A DNA stretch of 28,284 nt from CAYMJV01 sp964390545 (GTDB taxonomy: Bacteria; Desulfobacterota; BSN033; UBA1163), in assembly GCA_964390545.1 (NCBI GenBank), contig CAYMJV010000040.1, positions 1 through 28,284 on the forward strand, in the 5' to 3' direction. Below, piece after piece: positions 20,784 through 28,284 of this stretch. How positions within the stretch are numbered: the stretch's first letter is position 1; each line of letters opens with the position of its first letter. The notes below the pieces were generated by a model. It did not search any database, was not told the origin of the DNA, and was given only the letters and a program-made list of their open reading frames with translations. The position numbers and the translations under genes are program-made.

Positions 20784-22367
20784 TTACAAAAAAACCTTCT
20801 TCCCCGTTAAACCCTTCACCTTCCACACCAGACTCGACAGATCACAGAGCCTCCTTCCCCAGAAGGGGGTCGATGATCTTCTGGCATTCGGGTGGATGAA
20901 GCAGAAATGGCGACACTTGATCTTCTGAAGCCTCGTTTCAAAATCCATTTCATTCTTGGCTCCAGGAAAATAATTTGGGAGCCAATATCCCAGAGAGGAA
21001 AAGGCATTCTCTTTTCCCGAATGATAGTGATAATAATCCATAAAATTTTGAAGGCGGGTTTCTACGCCGAAGGCTTCGGGATCGAGATGCCAGGGAGAGC
21101 CCGGTTCCATCTCGATCGTAAATGTACGTATCCCTCTCACATTGGAGTAATGATCCCGAATCTTCTTCTGGAGCTGAAGGGTCTGCTGGACATCCTCTGT
21201 CGTCTCAAAAGGAACACCAAGGGTGAAGAAGACATCGCAGAAAACCCCATGCTTTTCCAACTGGTCCAGGCAGCCCATCAGAGCCTGATTGGTGTAGGCA
21301 TGTCCTTTGTGGATTTTTCTTAATCGATCGGCTCCCACATCTGGCGAAAGGGCGATGAGGGACTTAGGTCCGGGAAAGGTGTCTTTGAAGGATTTGATAA
21401 AATCGGGAGTGGGAAGTCCGAAAGACTCGAAGAAACATTCCATCTTCACCCCTTCTTCCCGGATGCGAGAAAAGAGCTTCAGAAAATATTCTGGGTTTTG
21501 GGGAGAAGGGTCGAAACAGATATGGAAGGTTTCATACCCATAGGAGAGCGCCCCTTGGATCGTCTGGAGGACCTCCTCGATTCCTCGAAGGGTGACTTTC
21601 TTCCGGCCAGTGATCGTCATTTGGGACGGGATGTTTCCACTGCACCAGGTGCACTGGACTGGGCAGCCTCTGCCCACGGTGAGGTGATAGATGGGTGACT
21701 TCAGTGAATACATCCAGAAATTTTTCTTCTTGGAGACCCCTTTCACATAGAAGGGCTGTCCGATGTAGCGAATGTAGGTGGGGTAATTCTTCAACAGGGG
21801 AAAGTTATTGAAAGAGAGGCGATTCAGGTCCTCTTCTGAGGCCACATAGGAAAGAGGATTGATGAGGATCCTTCCTTTTCTTCTCCACGTGAGGTTCGGG
21901 ACGGAGAAGAGGTCTTCTTCCTTTTGGAGAAGGGCACGGGTTAATTCCAGCAGGGGAACCTCTGCCTCACCACGGATGATGCCATCGACAGCGTCAAAGT
22001 TTTTCATGATTTCTTCATGAAAGAAACTGGCAGTAAATCCTCCCAGAAGAACAAAGATTTGAGGAAAGGTGGTTTTGATCTTCTTGACCGACTCCATCGC
22101 ATCGAAACTCTGATGATGCCAATGAAGATCGATGGCTACGATTTGAGGATTCTTCTGTCGGATATAATCCATGATGGAAAAATGCGGGTCTTCGATCCAC
22201 TCCACTCCCAGGTGGACAACCTCCGTTGAGATGCCCTCTCGATGGAGAGAATCGGCCAACCCGAGGAGACCCATCGGGAGGAAATTGATCCAGATAAATT
22301 GATTGATGGGCCGATAGTAATTGCTTAATTTGGGGACATGGAGGAAAAGGACGTCAACTCTTTCCAT
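20784..22367 (-). CDS. Radical SAM protein with N-terminal cobalamin-binding-type domain
   Basis: A 527-residue protein. Residues 1-165 form a Rossmann-type domain of the B12-binding radical SAM kind (VLFLHVPK, VAIDLHWHH, LLGGFTASFF and the typical GIIRGEAEVPLLEL at 129-142), though no DxHxxG cobalamin-histidine motif is seen. The radical SAM core follows, with the cluster motif CPVQCTWC (Cys235, 239, 242) and a TIM-barrel to about 450. A C-terminal stretch has CRHFCFIHP. Such proteins carry out methylations, cyclisations or other radical modifications; the substrate here is unknown. No ribosome binding site is obvious before the ATG. The next gene upstream on the same strand is a carotenoid-desaturase-like flavoprotein about 100 bases away, so the two may form an operon acting on one (possibly lipid) product. 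That link is inferred. Confidence 0.85.
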   Translation of the reverse strand: MERVDVLFLHVPKLSNYYRPINQFIWINFLPMGLLGLADSLHREGISTEVVHLGVEWIEDPHFSIMDYIRQKNPQIVAIDLHWHHQSFDAMESVKKIKTTFPQIFVLLGGFTASFFHEEIMKNFDAVDGIIRGEAEVPLLELTRALLQKEEDLFSVPNLTWRRKGRILINPLSYVASEEDLNRLSFNNFPLLKNYPTYIRYIGQPFYVKGVSKKKNFWMYSLKSPIYHLTVGRGCPVQCTWCSGNIPSQMTITGRKKVTLRGIEEVLQTIQGALSYGYETFHICFDPSPQNPEYFLKLFSRIREEGVKMECFFESFGLPTPDFIKSFKDTFPGPKSLIALSPDVGADRLRKIHKGHAYTNQALMGCLDQLEKHGVFCDVFFTLGVPFETTEDVQQTLQLQKKIRDHYSNVRGIRTFTIEMEPGSPWHLDPEAFGVETRLQNFMDYYHYHSGKENAFSSLGYWLPNYFPGAKNEMDFETRLQKIKCRHFCFIHPNARRSSTPFWGRRLCDLSSLVWKVKGLTGKKVFL

Positions 22368-22422
22368 CAGTGCAATTCTAAAATGCCCTCGTTGAGGATT
22401 TCAACCCCCCGCCAAAAATAAC

Positions 22423-22468
22423 AGATGGGGAGAGGGGGAGATGAGGAGATAGAGAGATAGGGAGAATG
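22423..22468. repeat. Purine-rich tract between the flavoprotein and radical SAM genes
   Basis: About 46 bases are nearly all A and G, with a T or C every several bases (GATGGGGAGAGGGGGAGATG, then GAGATAGAGAGATAGGGAGA). On the coding (minus) strand of the neighbours this is a pyrimidine-rich spacer starting right after the flavoprotein stop. It could be a slippage-prone simple repeat or a Rho-type site. Confidence 0.4.
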
Positions 22469-22470
22469 CA

Positions 22471-23976
22471 CTATGCTCTTCGCAACTGTTTCAGAATGCT
22501 TCTCGCTGCGAAGAGTCCTGAGAGGCTGGCGCCCACGATGCCATGAGAGGGGCGAGTATAGTGGCCGACCTGAAAGAGGCCTGGAATGGGAGCCCGATGG
22601 CGAGGCCTCCAAGGACCCATCTGTTGGGGAATGGAAGCGAGGCCATACATCGCACCTCTCTCATTTCCTGTATAGCGCTCTAACGTCAAAGGGGTAGCTG
22701 CCTCGTAAAAGAGAATATGCTTTCGCAAATGAGGAATGAGTTTCAATTCAAGCAGCTCAATCATTTTTTGAGAAAATTCCTCTTTGATCTGATGATACTT
22801 CTCCGCATTCCCGCCCCCCCACATCTCTCGATAACCATAGGGGACGGTAATCAGGACTTTTAAGAGGTGTTGACCCGGCGGAGCCAACGATGGGTCCAAA
22901 AGGGTTGGAATGGAGACGATCAGCGTGGGGTTCTTCGGGACTTCACCCCTGCACAACATTCGATCTTCTTCTTCTAAATCGTGGAGAAACCTAAGATAGG
23001 TGAAATAAGGGAACCCCATTCCTCTTAAATCCAGATCCGTAGCAATATAGAGGATAAAGCAGGAGAGGGAATACTGAAGGCCCTTCGTTCTTCTCAAAAG
23101 GATCGGTTGGCTTTCGGGAGGGAACATCTTCACCAAAAGATTCGGGTTGATATTGGAAATGATCAATGGCGATTCAAATATTTTCCCGTCTTTTGTGACC
23201 ACCCCTTCCACCCTTCCATTCTTCATTAAGATCTGATCGACCTCAGTCTGGAGATGAAGCTCCCCTCCAGCATGGAGAAAGGCATTGGCCATCGCTTCCG
23301 TCATCTTACCCATTCCGCCTTTCGGATAAAAAACCCCTTCCATTAAGACTTTGCTGATGACGGCGGCTACGAAGAGGAAGGAAAGTCCCGATGGGGGCTC
23401 TGTGGAGGGGAGGCTATGAAGAGCATGCTTGATCTCTTCGCCTTTAAAGAATCTATTAAGAATGGCCCCGTGACTCGTTCGCTGGAATCGGATGAGGTTC
23501 CAGAAACAGAAAGGAAAGAAAATTCTCTTGGCCCAGGTCATCTCTGAATAGGATTTTACTTCCTCTCCGATCTTCTTCACCAGGGAGAGATAGGCCTTCA
23601 ATCCCCTTTTCTCTTCGGGGAAGAGAGCGAGGAGCGTCTCCAGATAGGAATGAAAACCGCCCTGATGGAGATGGACCTCAAATCCGGGATACATATTTCG
23701 GATGTGATGGATGGGAATGAATTCGATTTCTTCCTGGACTCCGACCTCTTTGAGAAGATGGTGAAACTCTCCACCCTCCTGGCACCCTCCCACAAAGGCC
23801 CCTGTGGCATCGAAGGTGAAGCCCCCTCTTTTGAAAGAGACCACATACCCTCCCACCTGTTTCTCCTTCTCAAAAAGAAGGGTGTTGAAACCTTTTCTGG
23901 CGAGAAGAGTAGCGGCCGTCAACCCGCCCATCCCTGAACCGATGACAATGGCATCGTAGGATTTAACCATGGCCAT
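22471..23976 (-). CDS. Phytoene desaturase / carotenoid isomerase-like FAD oxidoreductase
   Basis: A 501-residue flavoprotein of the CrtI / CrtISO / RetSat group. The N-terminal dinucleotide fold AIVIGSGMGGLTAATLLARK (9-28) is followed by LFEKEKQVGGYVVSF. GGMGKMTEAMANAF marks the mid-region flavin fold, and the C-terminal PIPGLFQVGHYTRPSHGIVGAS is the usual second FAD contact. Members desaturate or isomerise polyenes and related hydrophobic chains, at or near the membrane. No phytoene synthase or other carotenoid gene is in the window, so carotenoid synthesis cannot be claimed. The start is ATG at 23974-23976 with AAGGA five bases upstream. Downstream on the same strand is the radical SAM gene, a possible partner. 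Confidence 0.83.
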   Translation of the reverse strand: MAMVKSYDAIVIGSGMGGLTAATLLARKGFNTLLFEKEKQVGGYVVSFKRGGFTFDATGAFVGGCQEGGEFHHLLKEVGVQEEIEFIPIHHIRNMYPGFEVHLHQGGFHSYLETLLALFPEEKRGLKAYLSLVKKIGEEVKSYSEMTWAKRIFFPFCFWNLIRFQRTSHGAILNRFFKGEEIKHALHSLPSTEPPSGLSFLFVAAVISKVLMEGVFYPKGGMGKMTEAMANAFLHAGGELHLQTEVDQILMKNGRVEGVVTKDGKIFESPLIISNINPNLLVKMFPPESQPILLRRTKGLQYSLSCFILYIATDLDLRGMGFPYFTYLRFLHDLEEEDRMLCRGEVPKNPTLIVSIPTLLDPSLAPPGQHLLKVLITVPYGYREMWGGGNAEKYHQIKEEFSQKMIELLELKLIPHLRKHILFYEAATPLTLERYTGNERGAMYGLASIPQQMGPWRPRHRAPIPGLFQVGHYTRPSHGIVGASLSGLFAARSILKQLRRA

Positions 23977-24137
23977 GTCTTTCCTTCTCTAACAACAAAA
24001 AATATCTCAATTGCCGAGACTTTCCAGTCGTTCGGCTGAGTTCACGACGAAGCCTCGGCGAGAATGCAGGGCGGGACAACCCCGCCTTCGCGGGGCCATC
24101 TATCGAATCTTGAATGCACTCTCTTCCTCCCCGCTTG

Positions 24138-24393
24138 GAGACTGTGTCATAATAGAAATAACACAGAAAATCGAGACTCCTCATTCCGCGGCATCCAAAT
24201 TGCCCAGGGGACAGGCAGGTGGCTGAGGGAGCTTTAGAACGGAACCTTTTAGCGTGTAAATTCATGCGCTTCAATGGCATTCACCCACCCTTTCTGACGA
24301 TAAGAACACCTAACCATATCCTTCGAATAACCGCAATTCTAAAGCTTCTGAAGCTGCCTGCCTGTCCCCTCCCCGTTATTGCGACACAGTCTC
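24138..24393. repeat. 256-bp element with terminal inverted repeats (MITE-like)
   Basis: The ends are GAGACTGTGTC (24138-24148) and its exact complement (24383-24393). They extend to 17 bases (GAGACTGTGTCATAATA versus GAGACTGTGTCGCAATA). A second inverted pair lies inside: GGGGACAGGCAGG...GCTTTAGAAC (about 24207-24240) against the complement of about 24335-24368. There is no credible protein. It is part of the 762-base gene-free stretch 23977-24738, whose other part is the arsS leader element. A related end occurs at 28110-28126. Confidence 0.7.
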
Positions 24394-24483
24394 TTGCTAG
24401 GAAGTGGTTTTGCGCATTTTAGCGAAATGAAAAAATTATAACAGATTCAATTTGGGAAAGAAATTGAAAGAAAGCTTTGGCTA

Positions 24484-24511
24484 TTGCAATCTGCGTGTAG
24501 TAAAATATACT
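24484..24511 (+). promoter_or_regulatory. Predicted arsS promoter
   Basis: TTGCAA (24484-24489) and TATACT (24506-24511) are 16 bases apart. The start site would fall near 24518, within the first arm of the nested palindrome that follows, giving a leader of about 220 bases before the arsS ATG. Confidence 0.45.
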
Positions 24512-24513
24512 TT

Positions 24514-24709
24514 TGTTCACCCCGTGAGAAAGTCTTCTACTTTCTAACGGGAAGGCTTACATGTGGCATTAAGCCCCTTGTTCGCTGAAAAAGCACAACC
24601 ATCATCCCCGCTGCTCGCCCCGTTAGAAGTAGGTTACCAAGGGAGCTCCTGGTTAATAATGAAAAATTTCTAACGGGGCGAGCAGCGTGGCTTTCTAACG
24701 GGGTGAACA
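24514..24709 (+). repeat. Nested inverted-repeat element upstream of arsS
   Basis: The outer arms TGTTCACCCCGTGAGAAAG (24514-24532) and CTTTCTAACGGGGTGAACA (24691-24709) match with one mismatch in 19. The inner arms CGCTGCTCGCCCCGTTAGAA (24609-24628) and 24668-24687 are a perfect 20-base inverted repeat. A further CTTTCTAACGG stands at 24540-24550 and a small hairpin GGCTTA/TAAGCC at 24554-24575. The word TTCTAACGGG thus occurs repeatedly in both orientations. It is either a MITE-like insertion or a structured leader RNA. Confidence 0.65.
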
Positions 24710-24738
24710 TCTATCGCCTTGAAAGGGAATGAAAAGGT

Positions 24739-25698
24739 ATGATATCAAACGATTTTGAAAGGCAGATTGGTCAGATTACCGGTGGAGGATTGCATAGCCG
24801 CCAGATCGAAATTCTCCAAATCAATTTAGGGCTCCGGTGCAACCAGCAATGCCTTCACTGTCACCTCAATGCCTCGCCCCATCGAACAGAGATGATGGAA
24901 TGGCCTGTCATGGAACTGGCCCTCCACGCTGCCGCGAATTCCGGTTCCCGACTGGTTGACCTCACAGGCGGAGCACCGGAACTCAATCCCAATTTCTGCC
25001 GTTTCATTGAAGCCCTTCGAAAGAATGGTCATGCGGTTCAGGTCCGAACGAATCTGACAGTCCTCCTTGAACCCGGAATGGATAAGATTCCCGAATTTTT
25101 TCGGGAACACAACATTCGACTCGTGGCTTCCCTGCCCTGTTACCTGGAAGAAAATGTGAGTGCCCAACGGGGCAAAGGAGTCTATGAAAAAAGCATCACG
25201 GCTATTCGGCAGCTGAACACTCTGGGGTACGGTAAGAATCCTGAACTCCCTTTAAGTCTTGTTTACAACCCCGGAGGCCCCTTTTTGCCTCCGCCCCAAT
25301 CCGTGCTTGAAGCGGATTACCGGCGTGAAATGGGTCTGCGTTTTGGCATCGGATTCACCCATCTTCTCACCATTACAAATATGCCCCTGGGCCGATTTCG
25401 AGCACATCTGTCCCACCTCGGGCAAGAGAGAAGTTACCTCGCTCTTCTGCGAAAATCCTTTAATCCAGATACGCTGTCCGGTCTGATGTGCAGGTATCAA
25501 ATCAGCATCGGATGGGATGGCACGCTTTATGACTGCGACTTCAACCTTGCCCTCGGCCTTCCGGTGAATCATGGAGCTCCCGATCAAATTAAATCCTTTA
25601 GGCTCTCAGATCTGAGCCTTCGACGCATCGTGACAGGTGAACACTGTTATGGATGCACGGCAGGAGCTGGATCTTCCTGCCAGGGAGCATTGGTTTGA
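24739..25698 (+). CDS. arsS: Arsenosugar-biosynthesis-type radical SAM protein ArsS
   Basis: A 319-residue radical SAM enzyme. The cluster motif CNQQCLHC (Cys34, 38, 41) comes early, preceded by IEILQINLGLR, and LVDLTGGAPELNPNF (73-87) is the SAM-binding block. The C-terminal half is the DUF3641-type domain ending in CYGCTAGAGSSCQGA (303-317), the signature of the ArsS group (TIGR04167), which is linked to forming a dimethylarsinoyl-adenosyl precursor of arsenosugars. No arsM methyltransferase or arsR is in the window, so the arsenic role rests on family only. GAAAAGG lies just before the ATG. A long palindromic leader precedes it, and its TGA overlaps the proposed TTG start of the membrane protein downstream. 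Confidence 0.88.
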   Translation: MISNDFERQIGQITGGGLHSRQIEILQINLGLRCNQQCLHCHLNASPHRTEMMEWPVMELALHAAANSGSRLVDLTGGAPELNPNFCRFIEALRKNGHAVQVRTNLTVLLEPGMDKIPEFFREHNIRLVASLPCYLEENVSAQRGKGVYEKSITAIRQLNTLGYGKNPELPLSLVYNPGGPFLPPPQSVLEADYRREMGLRFGIGFTHLLTITNMPLGRFRAHLSHLGQERSYLALLRKSFNPDTLSGLMCRYQISIGWDGTLYDCDFNLALGLPVNHGAPDQIKSFRLSDLSLRRIVTGEHCYGCTAGAGSSCQGALV

Positions 25699-26429
25699 CT
25701 CAAGGATATGAAGCCAGGCAAAAAGGAGTGACTCGAGAGCCCGCGAAAAGTCGAAGAAGTGCGATCCTAAAGGCAATTCTTTTTGTCCTGTTTATCATCG
25801 GCTCCATCTCCATCATTCGGTTCACTCCAGCCAAAGAATTTCTTACACAGGAATCGCTCCGTCGCCTCCTGGAAGAGGCTGGTTTCTGGGCTCCCTTGAT
25901 TTATATCGTCATCTATGCGGCAGGGATCTGTTTCTTCGTCCCAGGTACGTTGCTCACCGCTATCGGCGCTGCCATTTTTGGTCCTTATCGGGGATTTTTT
26001 TATGTATGGGTCGGGGCTATGATTGGAGCAAGCGCGGCCTTCTGGATCGGAAGGACCCTGGGCAGGGAGTTTGCCGCTTCTCTGATCGGCGATCGTCTGA
26101 AAAAATATGACGAAGCTATTGAACGCAATGGCTTCGCCACAGTGCTCTATTTACGACTGGTTTATTTCCCCTTTACTGCCATGAATTTTGGTATGGGCCT
26201 GACGAGAGTCCATTTTCGGGACTATTTTTTTGGTACGGGTTTAGGCATTATCGTAGGGACGTTCATCTTCACTTTCTTCATCGGAACCCTCAAGGAAGTT
26301 TGGGCCAGCGGGGATTGGGGAAATCTCTTTTCCCTCAAGGTCTCTTTCTCAATGGGCCTCTTTGTCTTCTCTCTCTTCATTCCTAAAATCATAAACAAGA
26401 TGAAGAGGTGGAATGACTCTAGAAAATGA
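25695..26429 (+). CDS. TVP38/TMEM64 (DedA/VTT-like) membrane protein
   Basis: An integral membrane protein of about 244 residues. After a basic N-terminus come a first membrane helix (about 22-40), the family's VTT core (FWAPLIYIVIYAAGICFFVPGTLLTAIGAAIFG, then GAMIGASAAFWIGRTLGRE) and further helices with LRLVYFPFTAMNFGMGLT, followed by a final helix. Relatives act in lipid or small-molecule transport or scrambling; the substrate is unknown. I place the start at TTG 25695-25697. It overlaps the arsS stop (TTGA) and has GGGAG seven bases upstream, which suggests translational coupling. An in-frame ATG at 25653 lies within arsS and is less likely. Co-transcription suggests export or membrane handling of the ArsS product, as inference. 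Confidence 0.83.
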   Translation: MTQGYEARQKGVTREPAKSRRSAILKAILFVLFIIGSISIIRFTPAKEFLTQESLRRLLEEAGFWAPLIYIVIYAAGICFFVPGTLLTAIGAAIFGPYRGFFYVWVGAMIGASAAFWIGRTLGREFAASLIGDRLKKYDEAIERNGFATVLYLRLVYFPFTAMNFGMGLTRVHFRDYFFGTGLGIIVGTFIFTFFIGTLKEVWASGDWGNLFSLKVSFSMGLFVFSLFIPKIINKMKRWNDSRK

Positions 26430-26444
26430 AAAGAGGAATCAAAG

Positions 26445-28070
26445 ATGGAATTCAGCTATAAATCAAGGAGAGAGCGGAAGAGTGCAGCCCAGAGGTCTGT
26501 CGTGATGGGAACGAGCGGGATGGTTGCAGCAAGCCAGCCCTTGGCAACCCTAGCGGGTTACAAGATCTTGCAGAAAGGTGGAAACGCCGTCGATGCAGCG
26601 GTCGCCATGGTCAGCACATTGAGCGTCGTCGAACCCCATTCGGTTGGGTTGGGTGGGGATGCCTTTGCCCTGATCTACCTTGCTAAAGAGAAAAAACTGA
26701 TCGGAATGAATGCAAGTGGCCGGGCACCCTATCGAGCAAATCTGAAATGGTTTCATGAAAAGGGGCTAAACGAAATGCCTGAAAGAGGCATTTTGCCTGC
26801 GACTGTCCCGGGGGCTCTGCACGGGTGGGCGAGCGCAGCAGAGCGCTATGGTACCTTATCGCTTGGAGAACTCTTTGAAGATGCGATCTATTATGCAGAA
26901 CATGGATTTCCCGTCACGGAGGTCATCGCAGGAGAATGGAAGGAGGCAGAGAAGATTCTCCTTTCTCATGAAAGTTCATCTAAGGCCTACCTGATCAATG
27001 GAAAGGCTCCCAAGCCTGGTCAGATCTTTATCAACCAGGATCTGACCCTCACTTATAAAAAGATTATTAAGGATGGAATCAAGACTTTTTATGAAGGTGA
27101 GATCTGCGATGCGATTGTGAATTATTCCAATCGAAATCACGGCCTTCTCTCTCATCAGGATTTCAAGGATCACTCCACCACATGGGTCGAACCGATCGTA
27201 ACCGATTATCGCGGCTATAAGATTTATGAACTGCCTCCCAATGGACAGGGCCTCACTGCCCTCGAGATGCTCAATATCCTGGGAGGATATGATATTGGCA
27301 GTCTTGAACATAATGGTGCTGAGTATCTCCATCTTCTCGTCGAAGCCAAAAAACTTGCTTTCAGCGATCGGGACCATTTTATTACCGATCCTGATTTTGA
27401 AAAAATTCCAGTCGACAAGTTACTCTCCAAGGATTATGCAAAAGATTTGAGGAAAAAAATTGAAGTAAGAAAAGCGAAGGTCCCTTCATTGCCGTCTTTG
27501 TCTGTTGGAAATGGCGATACGGTTTATGTGACCGCAGTTGATAAGGATAGAAATGCTGTGTCTTTCATCAGCAGCATCTACCTGGCCTTTGGCTCAGGAA
27601 TGGTGGTGGATGGAACAGGCATCGTTTTACAAAACCGTGGAAAATCCTACTCTTTAGATCCTAAACACTTCAACCGACTCGAACCTCATAAGCGGCCCAT
27701 GCATACCATCATCCCCGGAATGGTTTTTAAAGATGACGAATTTCTGATGAGCTTTGGAGTGATGGGCGGAGACATGCAGCCCCAGGGCCATGTCCAGTTT
27801 CTAGTTAACCTCATCGATTTCAAGATGAACTTGCAGGAAGCAGTGGATGCTCCGAGAGCGAGGCATCTCCAAGGTCTGGAAGTCTATTTAGAAGACGGAA
27901 TCCCTGAAGAAGTGGCCGCAGCACTTCAGGGAAAGGGACACCAGGTCATTCAAGGAAATCCAACAACCAATCAAGTGGGAGGTGGACAGGCCATCTATTT
28001 GGATCATACGGAAAACGTATTATTGGGGGCATCCGATCGAAGAAAAGACGGCTGCGCTCTGGGCTATTGA
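26445..28070 (+). CDS. ggt: Gamma-glutamyltransferase family protein
   Basis: A 541-residue member of the gamma-glutamyltransferase N-terminal nucleophile family, normally made as a proenzyme that cleaves itself before a threonine. That residue is Thr359 in GNGDTVYVTAVDKDRNAVS. The large-subunit blocks KGGNAVDAAVAM (44-55), VGLGGDAF (67-74), SGRAPYRA and ELPPNGQGLTALEML, and the small-subunit MHTIIPGMV and GGDMQPQGHVQ, are present. There is no signal peptide, so it is a cytoplasmic form rather than the secreted GGT of glutathione breakdown. It may act on gamma-glutamyl or acyl conjugates other than glutathione. GAGGAA precedes the ATG and the gap to the TVP38-like gene is only 15 bases, so it could be the third gene of the arsS operon. 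Confidence 0.88.
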   Translation: MEFSYKSRRERKSAAQRSVVMGTSGMVAASQPLATLAGYKILQKGGNAVDAAVAMVSTLSVVEPHSVGLGGDAFALIYLAKEKKLIGMNASGRAPYRANLKWFHEKGLNEMPERGILPATVPGALHGWASAAERYGTLSLGELFEDAIYYAEHGFPVTEVIAGEWKEAEKILLSHESSSKAYLINGKAPKPGQIFINQDLTLTYKKIIKDGIKTFYEGEICDAIVNYSNRNHGLLSHQDFKDHSTTWVEPIVTDYRGYKIYELPPNGQGLTALEMLNILGGYDIGSLEHNGAEYLHLLVEAKKLAFSDRDHFITDPDFEKIPVDKLLSKDYAKDLRKKIEVRKAKVPSLPSLSVGNGDTVYVTAVDKDRNAVSFISSIYLAFGSGMVVDGTGIVLQNRGKSYSLDPKHFNRLEPHKRPMHTIIPGMVFKDDEFLMSFGVMGGDMQPQGHVQFLVNLIDFKMNLQEAVDAPRARHLQGLEVYLEDGIPEEVAAALQGKGHQVIQGNPTTNQVGGGQAIYLDHTENVLLGASDRRKDGCALGY

Positions 28071-28077
28071 TATAAAC

Positions 28078-28284
28078 GCACCACCCCCTACTCCACCCTT
28101 TCCCCCTCGGAGACTGTCTCGCAATATGAAAAAATTGATTTTTCGTAAAAGGGGGGGAGGCGGTCGGGTGGAAAAGATTTAGAGCGGTAACCTTTAACCG
28201 TTTGGATTCAGACGTGCCAGAGGTATGAAAACGTTTGATTTTATACAATCGGCGATTTCCCATAATCTAAAAGACCCGCATTCT
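28078..28284. repeat. Palindromic region with a partial copy of the 24138 element
   Basis: CCACCC (28081-28086) and further C-runs face GGGGGGGAGG and GGGTGG (about 28143-28167), giving an imperfect hairpin after the ggt stop. Between its arms stands GAGACTGTCTCGCAATA (28110-28126), which matches the right end of the 24138-24393 element in 16 of 17 bases. TTTAGAGCGGTAACCTTT nearby resembles TTTAGAACGGAACCTTT at about 24231. A short GAAAAA/TTTTTC inversion lies between. No gene is visible up to the edge. Confidence 0.5.

Noticed and set aside
24219..24422. Possible 67-residue protein inside the 24138-24393 element
   Set aside because: It spans the end of a terminal-repeat element, has no ribosome binding site and no domain; more likely chance.
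1..28284. tRNA, rRNA or CRISPR array
   Set aside because: I saw no cloverleaf with a GGTTCGAATCC-type T-arm, no rRNA segments and no regularly spaced direct repeats with unique spacers.

Overview
The window reads as a stretch of chromosome from an anaerobic, probably uncultured bacterium of the Desulfobacterota / former Deltaproteobacteria type. This is inferred from gene content: a coenzyme-B12-dependent class II ribonucleotide reductase, a PduO-type cobalamin adenosyltransferase, desulforedoxin-like and rubrerythrin-like proteins, a TAXI-type TRAP transporter, a bacterial deoxyhypusine-synthase-like protein, and intergenic regions full of degenerate short repeats and palindromic elements. 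I see no rRNA, tRNA, CRISPR array, phage gene or transposase gene. The protein-coding genes look intact, apart from one cut by the left edge.

Layout. 1-39 is the start of a leftward gene. 507-3214 is a two-gene operon of a ClpX-like AAA+ unfoldase and a DnaJ/CbpA-type co-chaperone. 3468-4517 is a deoxyhypusine-synthase-like enzyme. 4641-5678 is a lipoprotein metallopeptidase, divergent from a YbaK-type deacylase at 5794-6264. 6333-9871 is a leftward TAXI binding protein - DUF1850 - fused TRAP permease operon behind a near-consensus promoter. 10034-10579 is the adenosyltransferase and 10774-12399 a fumarate-reductase/NadB-like flavoprotein. 12513-14428 carries four small leftward genes (TIGR04076-like, desulforedoxin-like, ferritin-like, DUF3108). 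14743-18153 is nrdJ, interrupted in frame by a 375-residue LAGLIDADG intein. Rightward genes follow: an MBL-fold hydrolase (18571-19539) and a membrane HD-GYP-like protein (19739-20671). Then come a leftward radical SAM protein (20784-22367) and a phytoene-desaturase-like flavoprotein (22471-23976). After a 762-base gene-free stretch come rightward arsS, a TVP38/TMEM64 membrane protein and a gamma-glutamyltransferase-like gene.

Functional threads. PduO would make the adenosylcobalamin that NrdJ consumes, and the 527-residue radical SAM protein looks cobalamin-associated. The ClpX-like/DnaJ pair suggests a dedicated protein-remodelling unit. The desulforedoxin-like and ferritin-like proteins fit oxygen defence in an anaerobe. 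ArsS with the TVP38 protein suggests organoarsenical or related metabolism.

The most notable non-coding content is structural: an arsS upstream region built of nested inverted repeats that begins right at a predicted promoter; a 256-bp terminal-inverted-repeat element whose end recurs at the right edge of the window; a MITE-like insertion at 14491-14604; three dispersed hairpin elements ending in TGTCATTCC/GGAATGACA-like arms; a double hairpin overlapping a stop codon; and a palindrome that exactly fills the spacer of the predicted nrdJ promoter. I see no clear complete new defence or mobile system. The best leads are the ClpX-like protein with a repeated C-terminal domain, the intein placed at the catalytic cysteine, and the arsS leader.
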